DNA from: JBEDUK01 sp963781595
Lineage (GTDB): Bacteria; Actinomycetota; UBA4738
DNA: 64,000 nucleotides
Reading direction: 5' to 3'
Assembly: GCA_963781595.1 (NCBI GenBank)
Contig: CAWAGG010000006.1
Span: 2,604,001-2,668,000, forward strand
Within the stretch, counting starts at the first letter, position 1. Each line of letters starts with the position of its first letter. The notes under the pieces are model-generated. The model did no database searches and was not told the origin of the DNA. It was given only the letters and a program-made list of their open reading frames with translations. Made by a program: the position numbers and the translations under genes. Shown piece by piece: positions 1 through 8,157 of this stretch.

Positions 1-95
1 GAGCCGTTCGGGGCCGTCGGCCGATCCCGCAGATGGGACGGGTACGGTCGGCTCGGACCCGACGCCGCGCTCGGTCGACGGACCGGACGACACCG

Positions 96-494
96 CTAGT
101 CCTGCTCTTCGACGGCTTCCGAGCCGGACGCGGCCGCGCGAGCGGAGACCGGTTCCCGGCGCTCGCGGATCCGTGCCCGCTTGCCGCGGCGTTCCCGCAG
201 GTAGTAGAGCTTCGCGCGACGCACCCGGCCGCGGGTCACGATCTCGATCCTGGAGATCGTCGGAGAGTGCAGCGGGAAGGTTCGCTCGACGCCCACGCCG
301 AAGGAGATCTTGCGGACCGCGAAGGTCTCGCGCAGGCCACCGCCCTTGCGGCTGATCACGACACCCTGGAAGACCTGGATGCGCTCGCGGCCTGCCTCGG
401 CCACCCGGACGTGCACGCGAACCGTGTCTCCGGGCGCGAAGTGAGGCAGGTCATCGCGCATGCGCGGCTTCTCTACGAGGTCAACTCTGTTCAT
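96..494 (-). CDS. rplS: 50S ribosomal protein L19
   Basis: 132-residue bL19, a structural protein at the 30S-50S interface. The conserved core MRDDLPHFAPGDTVRVHV begins near residue 12, and the TFPLHSP and VRRAKLYYLRERRGKRARI segments follow. The start at 494 (MNRVDLVEKP) matches the family start; the frame stays open further upstream, but that part looks non-coding. A tail of about 20 residues (A/S/E-rich) follows the basic core and is longer than in most L19s. It is the last gene of the minus-strand rpsP-khpA-rimM-trmD-rplS cluster, 104 bp after trmD. Confidence 0.96.
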   Translation of the reverse strand: MNRVDLVEKPRMRDDLPHFAPGDTVRVHVRVAEAGRERIQVFQGVVISRKGGGLRETFAVRKISFGVGVERTFPLHSPTISRIEIVTRGRVRRAKLYYLRERRGKRARIRERREPVSARAAASGSEAVEEQD

Positions 495-598
495 GCCAAC
501 GAGATCCCGGGTCGGTCGGGGAGAACGGTGCGACATGATAGCACCGCATACGCCACGGCCCGGTTCCCGGCATCCCTTCCGCCAACGTGGCGAAGCCG

Positions 599-1306
599 TC
601 ATGGCGCCGCCGAACCATCGTGCGGCTCTCCCCCACCGCGCGGGAGCAGGTCCGGACGGTTCCGGGCCGTCTTCTCCATCGCGGCGGTCCGGCGCCACGC
701 GTCGATGCGCGCGTGGTCACCGGACAGCAGGACGTCGGGCACGCGCATCCCGCGGAACTCCCGGGGCCGTGTGTAGTGCGGGTGATCGAGGACGCCCTGC
801 TCGAACGACTCCGGGCCGAGCGAACCCTCGTTGCCGAGCACCCCGGGGACGAGCCTCGTGACGGCCTCGAGCAGCACGAACGCCGGCGCCTCACCGCCGG
901 AGAGCACGTAGTCGCCGATCGAGATCTCCTCGAGCGCGAGGCCCTCGACCACGCGCTCGTCGACGCCCTCGTACCGGCCGCAGACGAGCACGAGCCACGG
1001 CTCGCCCGACAGCTCGCGTGCCAGCCGCTGGTCGAGCCGCCGGCCGGCGGGCGACAGCAGGATCGCGCGACGGTCGCCCGATCCGAGCGCCTCGACCGCG
1101 TCGACGATCGGACCCGGCTTCATGACCATCCCGGGTCCGCCTCCGAAGGGGTAGTCGTCCACCGTGCGATGGGCATCGGTCGCCCGTTCGCGGATGTCGT
1201 GGACGCGGACGTCGAGCAGGCCGTCGTCGATCGCGCGACCGAGCAGGCTCTCCCGCAGCGGCGACGCGAACCACCCGGGGAACAGCGTGAGGATGTCGAT
1301 CCTCAT
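599..1306 (-). CDS. trmD: tRNA (guanine-N1)-methyltransferase TrmD
   Basis: 235-residue SPOUT-class enzyme that makes m1G37 in tRNAs using SAM, which prevents +1 frameshifting. Seen: N-terminal MRIDILTLFPGWF, the FGGGPGMVMKP segment, and the trefoil-knot SAM-binding stretch VCGRYEGVDERV followed by EISIGDYVLSGGE. The C-terminal DHPHYTRP and VLLSGDHARI motifs are typical. Length is normal. It lies 12 bp downstream of rimM in a ribosome-biogenesis operon. Confidence 0.97.
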   Translation of the reverse strand: MRIDILTLFPGWFASPLRESLLGRAIDDGLLDVRVHDIRERATDAHRTVDDYPFGGGPGMVMKPGPIVDAVEALGSGDRRAILLSPAGRRLDQRLARELSGEPWLVLVCGRYEGVDERVVEGLALEEISIGDYVLSGGEAPAFVLLEAVTRLVPGVLGNEGSLGPESFEQGVLDHPHYTRPREFRGMRVPDVLLSGDHARIDAWRRTAAMEKTARNRPDLLPRGGGEPHDGSAAP

Positions 1307-1318
1307 GACAGGAGCAGG

Positions 1319-1876
1319 CTACGGCCCGGCGGGGGGTTCCCGCTCAGGCGTCCCGCCGTCGGCGACCGTGAGTCCGGGGACCTCCGCCACGGAGATTCGC
1401 ATCGCGGATGGATCCACGCTCAGGACCACGTCCTTCAGCGCCGGGACCAGCGTCTCGTGGCCCTCGGCGTCGACCGCCACCCACACGTCGTTCGCCACGC
1501 TCCGCAGCACCTCGCGGACGGTCCCGAGCGAGGTTCCGGACGTCGTCACGACCTCGAGACCGATCAGCTCGTGCGGCCAGAACGCCCCGGCGGGGAGCTC
1601 CGGGGAGTCCGAGGCCGCGACGAACAGGTAGGTCCCGGCCAGCGACTCCGCGGTCGTCCGGTCGTCGACCCCCTCGAAGCGGACGAGGGGCCGGTCGCGC
1701 TGACCCCGTCGTTCGACGACCGTGAGGCACCGATCGCCCTCTTCGCCGACGAACAGCCGGGAGCCCGCGTCGAATCGCTCGTGCACCTCGGAGAGCGGGA
1801 GGATCATGACGGCGCCGTGCACCCCGTGCGCACGCGTGATGCGTCCGACGGCGATCCGCGATAGGGGTTCGATCAC
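1319..1876 (-). CDS. rimM: 16S rRNA processing protein RimM
   Basis: 185-residue ribosome maturation factor for 30S head assembly (binds S19). The N-terminal RimM barrel begins IAVGRITRAHGVHGAV, and the PRC-barrel half contains PHELIGLEVVT and GHETLVPALKDVV. I start it at GTG 1876, which overlaps the khpA stop as GTGA. The frame is open upstream, but that part is antisense-like Arg-rich sequence. The last 15 residues are Pro/Glu-rich and probably disordered. Confidence 0.94.
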   Translation of the reverse strand: MIEPLSRIAVGRITRAHGVHGAVMILPLSEVHERFDAGSRLFVGEEGDRCLTVVERRGQRDRPLVRFEGVDDRTTAESLAGTYLFVAASDSPELPAGAFWPHELIGLEVVTTSGTSLGTVREVLRSVANDVWVAVDAEGHETLVPALKDVVLSVDPSAMRISVAEVPGLTVADGGTPEREPPAGP

Positions 1877-2103
1877 CCCAGGATCTCGACGTTCACGTTC
1901 GTGCCCGACCGGAGCGCAGCGGCGCGCATGACCGCGCGGATGCCCCGCGCGACCCGACCACCTCGGCCGATCACCTTGCCGACATCGTCGGGACCGACCT
2001 CGAGCCGGAGGTAGATCGTCCCGGCCTCGCGCTCCTCGACGACGCGCACGGCGTCCGGATCGTCGACGATGTTCCGCGCGATGAACTCCAGGAGCTCCTT
2101 CAC
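1873..2103 (-). CDS. khpA: KH-domain RNA-binding protein KhpA
   Basis: 76-residue single type-II KH domain protein. It has the GxxG-type loop in VGKVIGRGGRVARGIR, an N-terminal MKELLEFIARNIVDDPD, and the final NVNVEILG strand. KhpA proteins bind RNA and usually sit between rpsP and rimM, as here. The stop overlaps the rimM start codon (GTGA), so translational coupling is likely. Confidence 0.95.
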   Translation of the reverse strand: MKELLEFIARNIVDDPDAVRVVEEREAGTIYLRLEVGPDDVGKVIGRGGRVARGIRAVMRAAALRSGTNVNVEILG

Positions 2104-2124
2104 GCCGGCCTCCTCGCGCGGGTG

Positions 2125-2520
2125 CTACTCGACCTTCGCCTCGGCTGGGGCCGATACGGCGGGAGCCTCGTCGATGGCCGCGGCCGTGTCCGACGTCTTC
2201 GCCGAGCCGCCCTTCGGCGACTTCGCGCGCTTCGCCGGCTTGCCGGCCTTCGCGGCGGGCGCGCGCGAGGATTCGAACGTCGCCCAGACCCCCTGGATCG
2301 TGAGCAGGTTGCGGACCTGCGGCGTGGGCTGTGCGCCGTTGTTCAGCCAGTAGAGGGCGCGATCGCCGTCGATCTCGATCAGCGACGGATCCTCGAGCGG
2401 GTGGTACTTGCCGATCTGTTCGATGAACCGGCCGTCCCGCGGACTGCGCGAGTCCGCGACGACGACCCGGTAGAAGGGCCGCTTCGTGGCCCCCAAGCGC
2501 TTCAACCTGATCTTGACCAT
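2125..2520 (-). CDS. rpsP: 30S ribosomal protein S16
   Basis: 131-residue bS16. The canonical fold covers about the first 80 residues (MVKIRLKRLGATKRPFYRVV, then DGRFIEQIGKYHPLEDP). A low-complexity tail of about 50 residues rich in Ala, Lys and Pro follows, which makes it longer than the usual 80-100 residues. Such tails occur in actinobacterial S16. First gene of the rpsP-rplS cluster, 26 bp after ffh, so probably co-transcribed with it. Confidence 0.97.
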   Translation of the reverse strand: MVKIRLKRLGATKRPFYRVVVADSRSPRDGRFIEQIGKYHPLEDPSLIEIDGDRALYWLNNGAQPTPQVRNLLTIQGVWATFESSRAPAAKAGKPAKRAKSPKGGSAKTSDTAAAIDEAPAVSAPAEAKVE

Positions 2521-2546
2521 GTTCGGTTCGCTCTCCTCGTCGATCG

Positions 2547-3920
2547 CTACCGGCGCTTCCCGGCCTTCCGGGGACCACCGGCCGGGACGCCACCCGGCGG
2601 GCTCATCCTGCGCCCACGCGGCCCGCCGGCCATCGCCATCATCGTTCGCATCATCTTCCGGGCCTGCGCGAACTGCTTGAGCAGGTCGTTGACCTCATGG
2701 GTGGTCGTCCCCGAGCCGCGCGCGATGCGCAGCCGGCGGCTGCCGTTGATGATAGCGGGGTTCCGGCGCTCCTCCAGGGTCATCGAATAGATCATCGCCT
2801 CGGTCCTGGCCAGGTCGCCCTCGTCCACCTCGAGGTCCTTCAGCTGGTTCTTCGCGCCGGGAAGCCCGGGCATCATCGCGAGGATGTCCTGTAGGGGGCC
2901 GAGCTTCTTGACCTCCTTCATCTGCTCGAGGAAGTCCTCGAGCGTGAAGCGCGCGTCGGCCATCTTCTCGGCGGCCTCCCGCGCCTTGTCCTGATCCATC
3001 TCCTTCTGGGCCTTGTCGATGAGGGTCAGGACGTCGCCCATCCCGAGGATCCGGGACGCCATCCGGTCCGGGTAGAAGGGCTCGAGCGCGTTCAGCTTCT
3101 CCCCCGTGCCCGCGAAGTAGATCGGCCGCCCGGTCTCATGGGTGATCGACAGCGCCGCTCCGCCCCGGGAGTCGCCGTCGAGCTTCGTCAGGACGAACCC
3201 GTTCAGGTCGACGTCGTGCATGAACGCGCGCGCCTGCAGCACCGCGTCCTGCCCCGTCATGGCGTCGCAGGCCATCAGGACGAAGTGCGGGCGGATCGCC
3301 TCCTTCACGCGCCGCGCCTCGCGCATCATGTCGGGGTCGACGTGCAGACGCCCTGCCGTGTCGACGATCACGACGTTGCGGCCCTCGCGCTCGGCCTGCC
3401 GGAGCGCGCTCTTCGCCACCTTCTCGGGCCGGTTGCCGTCGCTGGTGACCGGGATCCCGATCTCGCCGCCGAGGGTGAAGAGCTGCTCGATCGCGGCGGG
3501 GCGCTGCAGGTCGGCCGCGACCAGGAGCGGGTGGCGGCCCTTCTCCTTCAGGTACAGCGCCAGCTTCGCCGAATGGGTCGTCTTCCCCGAGCCCTGGACG
3601 CCCGCCATCATGATCACGACCGGGTTCGCGCCGGGGAGCGTGAACGGCGTGTGCTCCCCGCCGAGGGTGACCTGGAGCTCGTCTCGCACGATCTTGACGA
3701 CCTGCTGCGCCGGGGTGAGCGAGCGCATGACCTCATCGGACAGGGCGCGTGCCTTGACGCGGCTCAGGAAGTCGTCCACGACGTCGAGCGAGACGTCGGC
3801 GTCGAGCAGCGCGGTCCGGATGTCCTCCAGGGCGTTGTCCACCTGCTTCGGATGGAGCTTGCCCCGGGAACGGAGCTTGCGGAAGGTTCCGTTCAGGCGA
3901 TCCGTGAGCGTGTCGAACAT
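2547..3920 (-). CDS. ffh: signal recognition particle GTPase Ffh (SRP54)
   Basis: 457-residue SRP54 that binds signal peptides and 4.5S RNA and targets ribosomes to FtsY. N domain is residues 1-90. The G domain has the P-loop GVQGSGKTT near 107-115, DTAGRLH, and TKLDGDSRGG. The M domain includes the RNA-binding SRRLRIARGSG segment and a Met-rich C-terminus (ARKMMRTMMAMAGG). I start at MFDTLTDRLNG (3920), the family start; 11 extra in-frame residues upstream look non-coding. Confidence 0.96.
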   Translation of the reverse strand: MFDTLTDRLNGTFRKLRSRGKLHPKQVDNALEDIRTALLDADVSLDVVDDFLSRVKARALSDEVMRSLTPAQQVVKIVRDELQVTLGGEHTPFTLPGANPVVIMMAGVQGSGKTTHSAKLALYLKEKGRHPLLVAADLQRPAAIEQLFTLGGEIGIPVTSDGNRPEKVAKSALRQAEREGRNVVIVDTAGRLHVDPDMMREARRVKEAIRPHFVLMACDAMTGQDAVLQARAFMHDVDLNGFVLTKLDGDSRGGAALSITHETGRPIYFAGTGEKLNALEPFYPDRMASRILGMGDVLTLIDKAQKEMDQDKAREAAEKMADARFTLEDFLEQMKEVKKLGPLQDILAMMPGLPGAKNQLKDLEVDEGDLARTEAMIYSMTLEERRNPAIINGSRRLRIARGSGTTTHEVNDLLKQFAQARKMMRTMMAMAGGPRGRRMSPPGGVPAGGPRKAGKRR

Positions 3921-4016
3921 GTCGGGAGACAGGCTACGACACGGTGCTCGCATGGATGGTGCGCACCGGGGCTGTCCGCCCGGTGCGCACCGGCGATCCC
4001 GAGGTGGGGTCGGGTC

Positions 4017-5015
4017 CTACCCGTTCGACACGCTGGGCAGGTCGTGCCAGTCGATCTCGGCGACGCGGCGTAGCTGCGTGGTCGTCGACAGGAGCGCGTC
4101 GTCGTCGTCGGCCGCGTCCATCGACCCGGCATCCGCTTGGCCCGCGTCGGCCTCCGCTGCAGGGGCGGCCTCGGGCTCGGTGCGGTCGTCGTCCGACGGG
4201 GCATCGACCCATCTGGACGTCGGCGTCGCCACGACGTCGTCGTGCTGGACCGCGGCCTGGGGAACCTCGACCTCCTCCGCCTGCTGGACCTCGTCGGCTA
4301 CCGCCTGCGGGACCTCGTCGGCTTCCGCCTGCGGGACCTCGGTCGGCTCGGGTTCAGGCTCCGGCTCCTCGACGGCGTGCATCGCCACCGGCTCGGCCGC
4401 GGCGTTCATCGCGGACGTCTCGGCGGGCTCCAACTCGTCGCCGGCGTCGGCGTCGTCGTCGCCCGCGTCGCGGACGGCACTCACGCGTTCGCGGACCGGC
4501 TCGGCGGGGACGTCCTCAGCGGGCGCGTACGAGCGCGACCCTCCGTTCGGCCCGGATGGCCCGCCGTTCCCGCCGGGACCGGTGGCCGGGGGTCGCAGCG
4601 CCTCCGTGAGCCGCGCCATGACTTCATCCATGTCCACCAACGCGTCCTTGACCGGGGCCAGGGCTTCGGTGATCCGGCCGGGCGCCTCAGCGACGCGCTC
4701 GCGGATCGCCTCGGCCTTCTGGTACGCGGCTTGAACCAACGGGTCGACCTGCAGGCTCCATGCCGCCATCCGGTCGACCTCTCGCTGGGCCTCCTCGCGG
4801 AGTTGGCGGGAGATCGCTGCCTCCTCCTCGCTGGCCCGGCGGGCCTTCTCCATCAGATCGGATGCGGACTCGCGCGCCGACCGCAGCACCGAGCCGAGCG
4901 TGTCCTCGAGGAACTGGGTCAGATGGTCGTCCCCGTCGTCGGGCCCCGCTCGTCCGTTCCCGCCGGTGCTCGGCCCGGGCTTCAGCAGATCGGGATCGAA
5001 CATGCCCTCGGTCAT
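4017..5015 (-). CDS. acidic coiled-coil protein of unknown function
   Basis: 332 residues, not recognised. Seen: a heptad-rich amphipathic stretch of about residues 30-110 with many Glu, Arg and Ala (SASDLMEKARRASEEEAAI), then a Gly/Pro linker, then a very acidic Pro/Glu/Ala-rich tail containing near-repeats of EVPQAxADEV. The start at 5015 (MTEGMFDPD) has GGGAG 8-12 nt upstream. It lies between ffh and ftsY on the same strand, but nothing in the sequence proves an SRP role. The coiled coil followed by a disordered acidic tail resembles actinobacterial DivIVA-like or membrane-associated scaffold proteins, which is only an inference. Confidence 0.72.
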   Translation of the reverse strand: MTEGMFDPDLLKPGPSTGGNGRAGPDDGDDHLTQFLEDTLGSVLRSARESASDLMEKARRASEEEAAISRQLREEAQREVDRMAAWSLQVDPLVQAAYQKAEAIRERVAEAPGRITEALAPVKDALVDMDEVMARLTEALRPPATGPGGNGGPSGPNGGSRSYAPAEDVPAEPVRERVSAVRDAGDDDADAGDELEPAETSAMNAAAEPVAMHAVEEPEPEPEPTEVPQAEADEVPQAVADEVQQAEEVEVPQAAVQHDDVVATPTSRWVDAPSDDDRTEPEAAPAAEADAGQADAGSMDAADDDDALLSTTTQLRRVAEIDWHDLPSVSNG

Positions 5016-5128
5016 CGCGGTCTCCCTTTCGTCCTCGTCGCGCCGCACGCGGTGTGCTCTGGTTCTTCCCTGCTGACATCGGCGCCCGCGCCTGCGGGCT
5101 TGAACCCTCGAAGAGCCCGCCGGAACCG

Positions 5129-6163
5129 TCAGGAGACCAAACGACGGGCGAACGGATCGGCCTCGAACGGCGAGAGGTCGTCGATCCCCTCACCGGTGCC
5201 GATCAGCACGACGGGCACCCCGAGCTCTTCGCGGACCGCGAGCACGATCCCCCCGCGGGCGCTCCCGTCCATCTTCGTCAGGACGATGCCGCTGACCTCC
5301 ACCGCGTCCGTGAACGCACGCGCCTGCGCGATCCCATTCTGGCCCGTCGTGGCGTCGAGGACCAAAAGCACCTCGTCCACCGGCCGGCCGGCCGCCTTCT
5401 CCAGCACGCGCTTGACCTTCTTGAGCTCCTCCATCAAGGGGGTCTTCGTGTGCAGCCGGCCGGCCGTGTCGACGATCAGGACGTCGGTGCCGCGCGCGGC
5501 GGCGGCCTGGTATCCGTCGAAGGCCACCGCGCCAGGATCGGCGCCGCGGCCCTGCGCCACGAGATACGCGCCGGCGCGGTCCGCCCACGTATCGAGCTGC
5601 TCCCCCGCCGCAGCCCGGAAGGTGTCGCTCGCCGCGAGGGCCGCGGAGAGACCGCCGTCGCGCAGGAGCTTCGCGAGCTTGCCGATCGTCGTCGTCTTCC
5701 CTGCGCCGTTCACGCCGACCACCATCACGATGGACGGACTGCCGTCGGCGCGACCGGGGGGCGTCCATGATGGATCGCCGGCGAACACTGCCGCGACCTC
5801 CCGCCGGACCACCTCCGCCGGGTCCGCCGGCGGCCGGTACGTCGCGCGAACCCGGGCGACCACGTCCGCCGCTCCCTTCGGCCCGACGTCGGCACGGATC
5901 AGGGTGTCCTCGAGGTCCTTCCACGTCTGCTCGCTCGTGCCCGCGCCGAACACCGCACGGATCCGATCGGCCAAGCCCCTCGACACGGGGATACCGGCGG
6001 GAGCCTCCGTCGGGGAAGGTGCTGTCGCGTCGACGCTCGAGCGGGGGGAGGGATGCCCGTCGGTCATCTCGGCGAGTTGCTTCGACCTGCGCCGGAGGAC
6101 GACCACGCCGACCACGATCAGCAGCAGGGCGGCCACCACCAACGCGACGATCCCGATCACCAT
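5129..6163 (-). CDS. ftsY: signal recognition particle receptor FtsY
   Basis: 344-residue SRP receptor GTPase. It begins with a membrane segment (VIGIVALVVAALLLIVVGVV, residues 2-21), so it is probably membrane-anchored rather than only lipid-associated. A variable linker follows, then the NG domain: GVNGAGKTTTIGKLA P-loop, DTAGRLHTK, and TKMDGSARGG. The start at 6163 places Met directly before the membrane helix; further upstream codons read as basic non-coding sequence. It ends with FARRLVS, typical of FtsY. Confidence 0.95.
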   Translation of the reverse strand: MVIGIVALVVAALLLIVVGVVVLRRRSKQLAEMTDGHPSPRSSVDATAPSPTEAPAGIPVSRGLADRIRAVFGAGTSEQTWKDLEDTLIRADVGPKGAADVVARVRATYRPPADPAEVVRREVAAVFAGDPSWTPPGRADGSPSIVMVVGVNGAGKTTTIGKLAKLLRDGGLSAALAASDTFRAAAGEQLDTWADRAGAYLVAQGRGADPGAVAFDGYQAAAARGTDVLIVDTAGRLHTKTPLMEELKKVKRVLEKAAGRPVDEVLLVLDATTGQNGIAQARAFTDAVEVSGIVLTKMDGSARGGIVLAVREELGVPVVLIGTGEGIDDLSPFEADPFARRLVS

Positions 6164-6243
6164 CAGTGCTCCTTCAGATCTCGAAGGCCAGGTACGAGGC
6201 CAGAGGCTACCGCTGTGCGCCCGGCGGTGCCGCGCGCGGGCCA

Positions 6244-6272
6244 TTGTTCCGGCGACGACCCGCCCATACACT
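6244..6272 (+). promoter_or_regulatory. promoter of the PAS histidine kinase (leaderless)
   Basis: TTGTTC at 6244-6249, 17-bp spacer, TACACT at 6267-6272. The ATG at 6280 begins 7 nt after the -10 hexamer, so transcription should start at or next to the start codon. No Shine-Dalgarno sequence is visible. Confidence 0.6.
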
Positions 6273-6279
6273 CGAACGG

Positions 6280-8127
6280 ATGTCGGAACCGCCCCCGGGG
6301 ACTGGCGACACCGGCGTCGCGCCGGCTGTCGTGCTCTGGGCAGCCGACGCGACGTCCCTCCAGGTCACGTTCGCCACGGATCGTGCCACCGAGCTGTTCG
6401 GCTGGTGCTCGCCGACCGATCCGGCGCCCTCGGTCTGGGGAGGGCACGTCCGTGCCGACGACCTCGGGCGGGTCCGGGGCGAGCTCGCACGGCTGATCGA
6501 CGCCGGGCGCGACCGCGAGATCGCCTACACGGCCGTGTGCGTGGACGGGACCCAGCTTCCGGTCCATGACCTGATCACCGTCGTGCGCTCCGGGTCCGAC
6601 GTGCGGTTGGTGGGCTCGATCGTCACCCTCCTCCCGCTCCGCCGAGATGTTGGGCGCACGCTTCCGACGGACCCCCTCTTCCGGGGACTCGTCGAGGACG
6701 CGACCGACATCGTGTTCTGCACGGACGTCCGGGGTCACTTCACGTACGTGAACCCGCCTGCCGCCGCGCTGCTCGGCTACGGCGCGGAAGAGCTGAACGG
6801 GATGTACTTCGAGGAGCTGATCCGGGCCGACCACCGCGAGCGGGTCCGCACGGCGCTCCAGGACCAGCTCCGCGAGCGAACGACGAACACGTACCTGGAG
6901 TTCGTCGTGCTCGCCCGCGACGGTTCGGAGCTGTGGGTCGGGCAGAACACCCAGCTGCTGATCGAGGGCGGGCGCGTCGCGGGGTTCCAGGCGATGACGC
7001 GCGACATCACGGATCGCGTTCGGATGCAGGAGGCCCTGGCCGACAGCGAGCGCAGGTACCGGTTGCTCGCCGACAACGCGCAGGACCTGATCGCGCTCGT
7101 CGACGCGGAGGGGACGATCGAGTACGCCTCTCCGTCGTTCGAGCGCGTCCTGGCACGGCCGACCGACGGGCTGATCGGCACCCCGCTCGGCGCGCTGGTC
7201 AAGGCGCGCGACGCCGAGCTCCTGACGATCGCGATCGCCCAGGCGTGCAGGACGGGCTCCTCCCGGAGCCTCGATCTGCGCTTCTCGATGGCGCCCGGGC
7301 CGGTCGTGACGGCCGAGGCGATCGTGGCGCCGATCGCCGGCGCCGATCCTCGGGTCCTCGTATCCGCCCGCGACGTCACGGCGCGTCGGGAGGCCGAGCA
7401 GCGCCTCGACCGCGAGCGGGAGCGCGCCTCGCGCCTCCAAGCGGTGGACGAGGCCCGGATGGTCTTCCTGAACGCCGTCGCGCACGACCTGCGTGCGCCC
7501 CTGGCCGCGATCCTCGGTTCGGCCGCGACCCTCGCACGCGCCGATCCGCCGCTCGAGGACCAGGTCGCACGCGAGCTGGCCTCGGGCCTGGTCTCCGGGG
7601 CCCGGCGCCTCGAACGGATGCTGGCCGAGCTCCTCGACCTCGGCCGCCTCGATCGGAGCCCGCTGGACGCCGAACGCCGGACGATGGACGTCGGCGAGCT
7701 GGTCGACCGCATCCTCCAGGAATGGCAGGCCCTCGGCGGCAGGGACGTCGAGCGCGCCGTCGAGGACGGGAACGTCTCGGTCGACCCGGTCCTCGCCGAG
7801 CGGATCGCGCTGAACCTCCTCGTCAACGCCGCGGTCCACACGCCTCGCGACGCGTCGATCTGCCTCGCGGCGCGGCCGTGCGGCAACGGTGAGGGCCCCC
7901 TGGGTGTCCTGCTGTCGGTGGAGGACGCGGGCCCCGGGATCCCACCCGAGCTGAAGGACGCCATCTTCGAGCCGTTCCGCCGTGGCCCCGATGCCGCGGC
8001 CACCCCGGGCTCCGGGCTGGGCCTGTGGCTCGTGGCGAGCTTCGCGAGGTTCCACGGCGGGAAGGCCTGGGTCGAGGATCGTGACGGAGGCGGCGCGGCG
8101 TTCCGGGTGCTCCTGCCCGGGTCGTGA
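6280..8127 (+). CDS. orphan PAS-domain sensor histidine kinase
   Basis: 615 residues. Two clear PAS/PAC modules lie at about 130-245 (PYVNP-like FTYVNPPAAALLGYG) and 250-370 (IEYASPSFERVL), each ending in the DITDR or DVTAR signature. The N-terminal 120 residues look like a third, divergent PAS. HisKA has the H-box VAHDLRAPL with the phosphoacceptor His near 402, an N-box NLLVNAAVHTPR near 510, and G-boxes EDAGPGIPP and GSGLGLWLV. There is no transmembrane segment, so it is a soluble sensor. No response regulator is adjacent. It converges on smc with 30 bp between stops. The start is fixed by a promoter 7 nt upstream. Confidence 0.92.
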   Translation: MSEPPPGTGDTGVAPAVVLWAADATSLQVTFATDRATELFGWCSPTDPAPSVWGGHVRADDLGRVRGELARLIDAGRDREIAYTAVCVDGTQLPVHDLITVVRSGSDVRLVGSIVTLLPLRRDVGRTLPTDPLFRGLVEDATDIVFCTDVRGHFTYVNPPAAALLGYGAEELNGMYFEELIRADHRERVRTALQDQLRERTTNTYLEFVVLARDGSELWVGQNTQLLIEGGRVAGFQAMTRDITDRVRMQEALADSERRYRLLADNAQDLIALVDAEGTIEYASPSFERVLARPTDGLIGTPLGALVKARDAELLTIAIAQACRTGSSRSLDLRFSMAPGPVVTAEAIVAPIAGADPRVLVSARDVTARREAEQRLDRERERASRLQAVDEARMVFLNAVAHDLRAPLAAILGSAATLARADPPLEDQVARELASGLVSGARRLERMLAELLDLGRLDRSPLDAERRTMDVGELVDRILQEWQALGGRDVERAVEDGNVSVDPVLAERIALNLLVNAAVHTPRDASICLAARPCGNGEGPLGVLLSVEDAGPGIPPELKDAIFEPFRRGPDAAATPGSGLGLWLVASFARFHGGKAWVEDRDGGGAAFRVLLPGS

Positions 8128-8157
8128 AGTGCCGGCGGCTCGGCGGCGTCGCCGCGT

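Noticed and set aside
4017..5015. ScpA or ScpB for SMC
   Set aside because: The protein is a coiled coil with a disordered acidic tail and has none of the winged-helix features of ScpA/ScpB.
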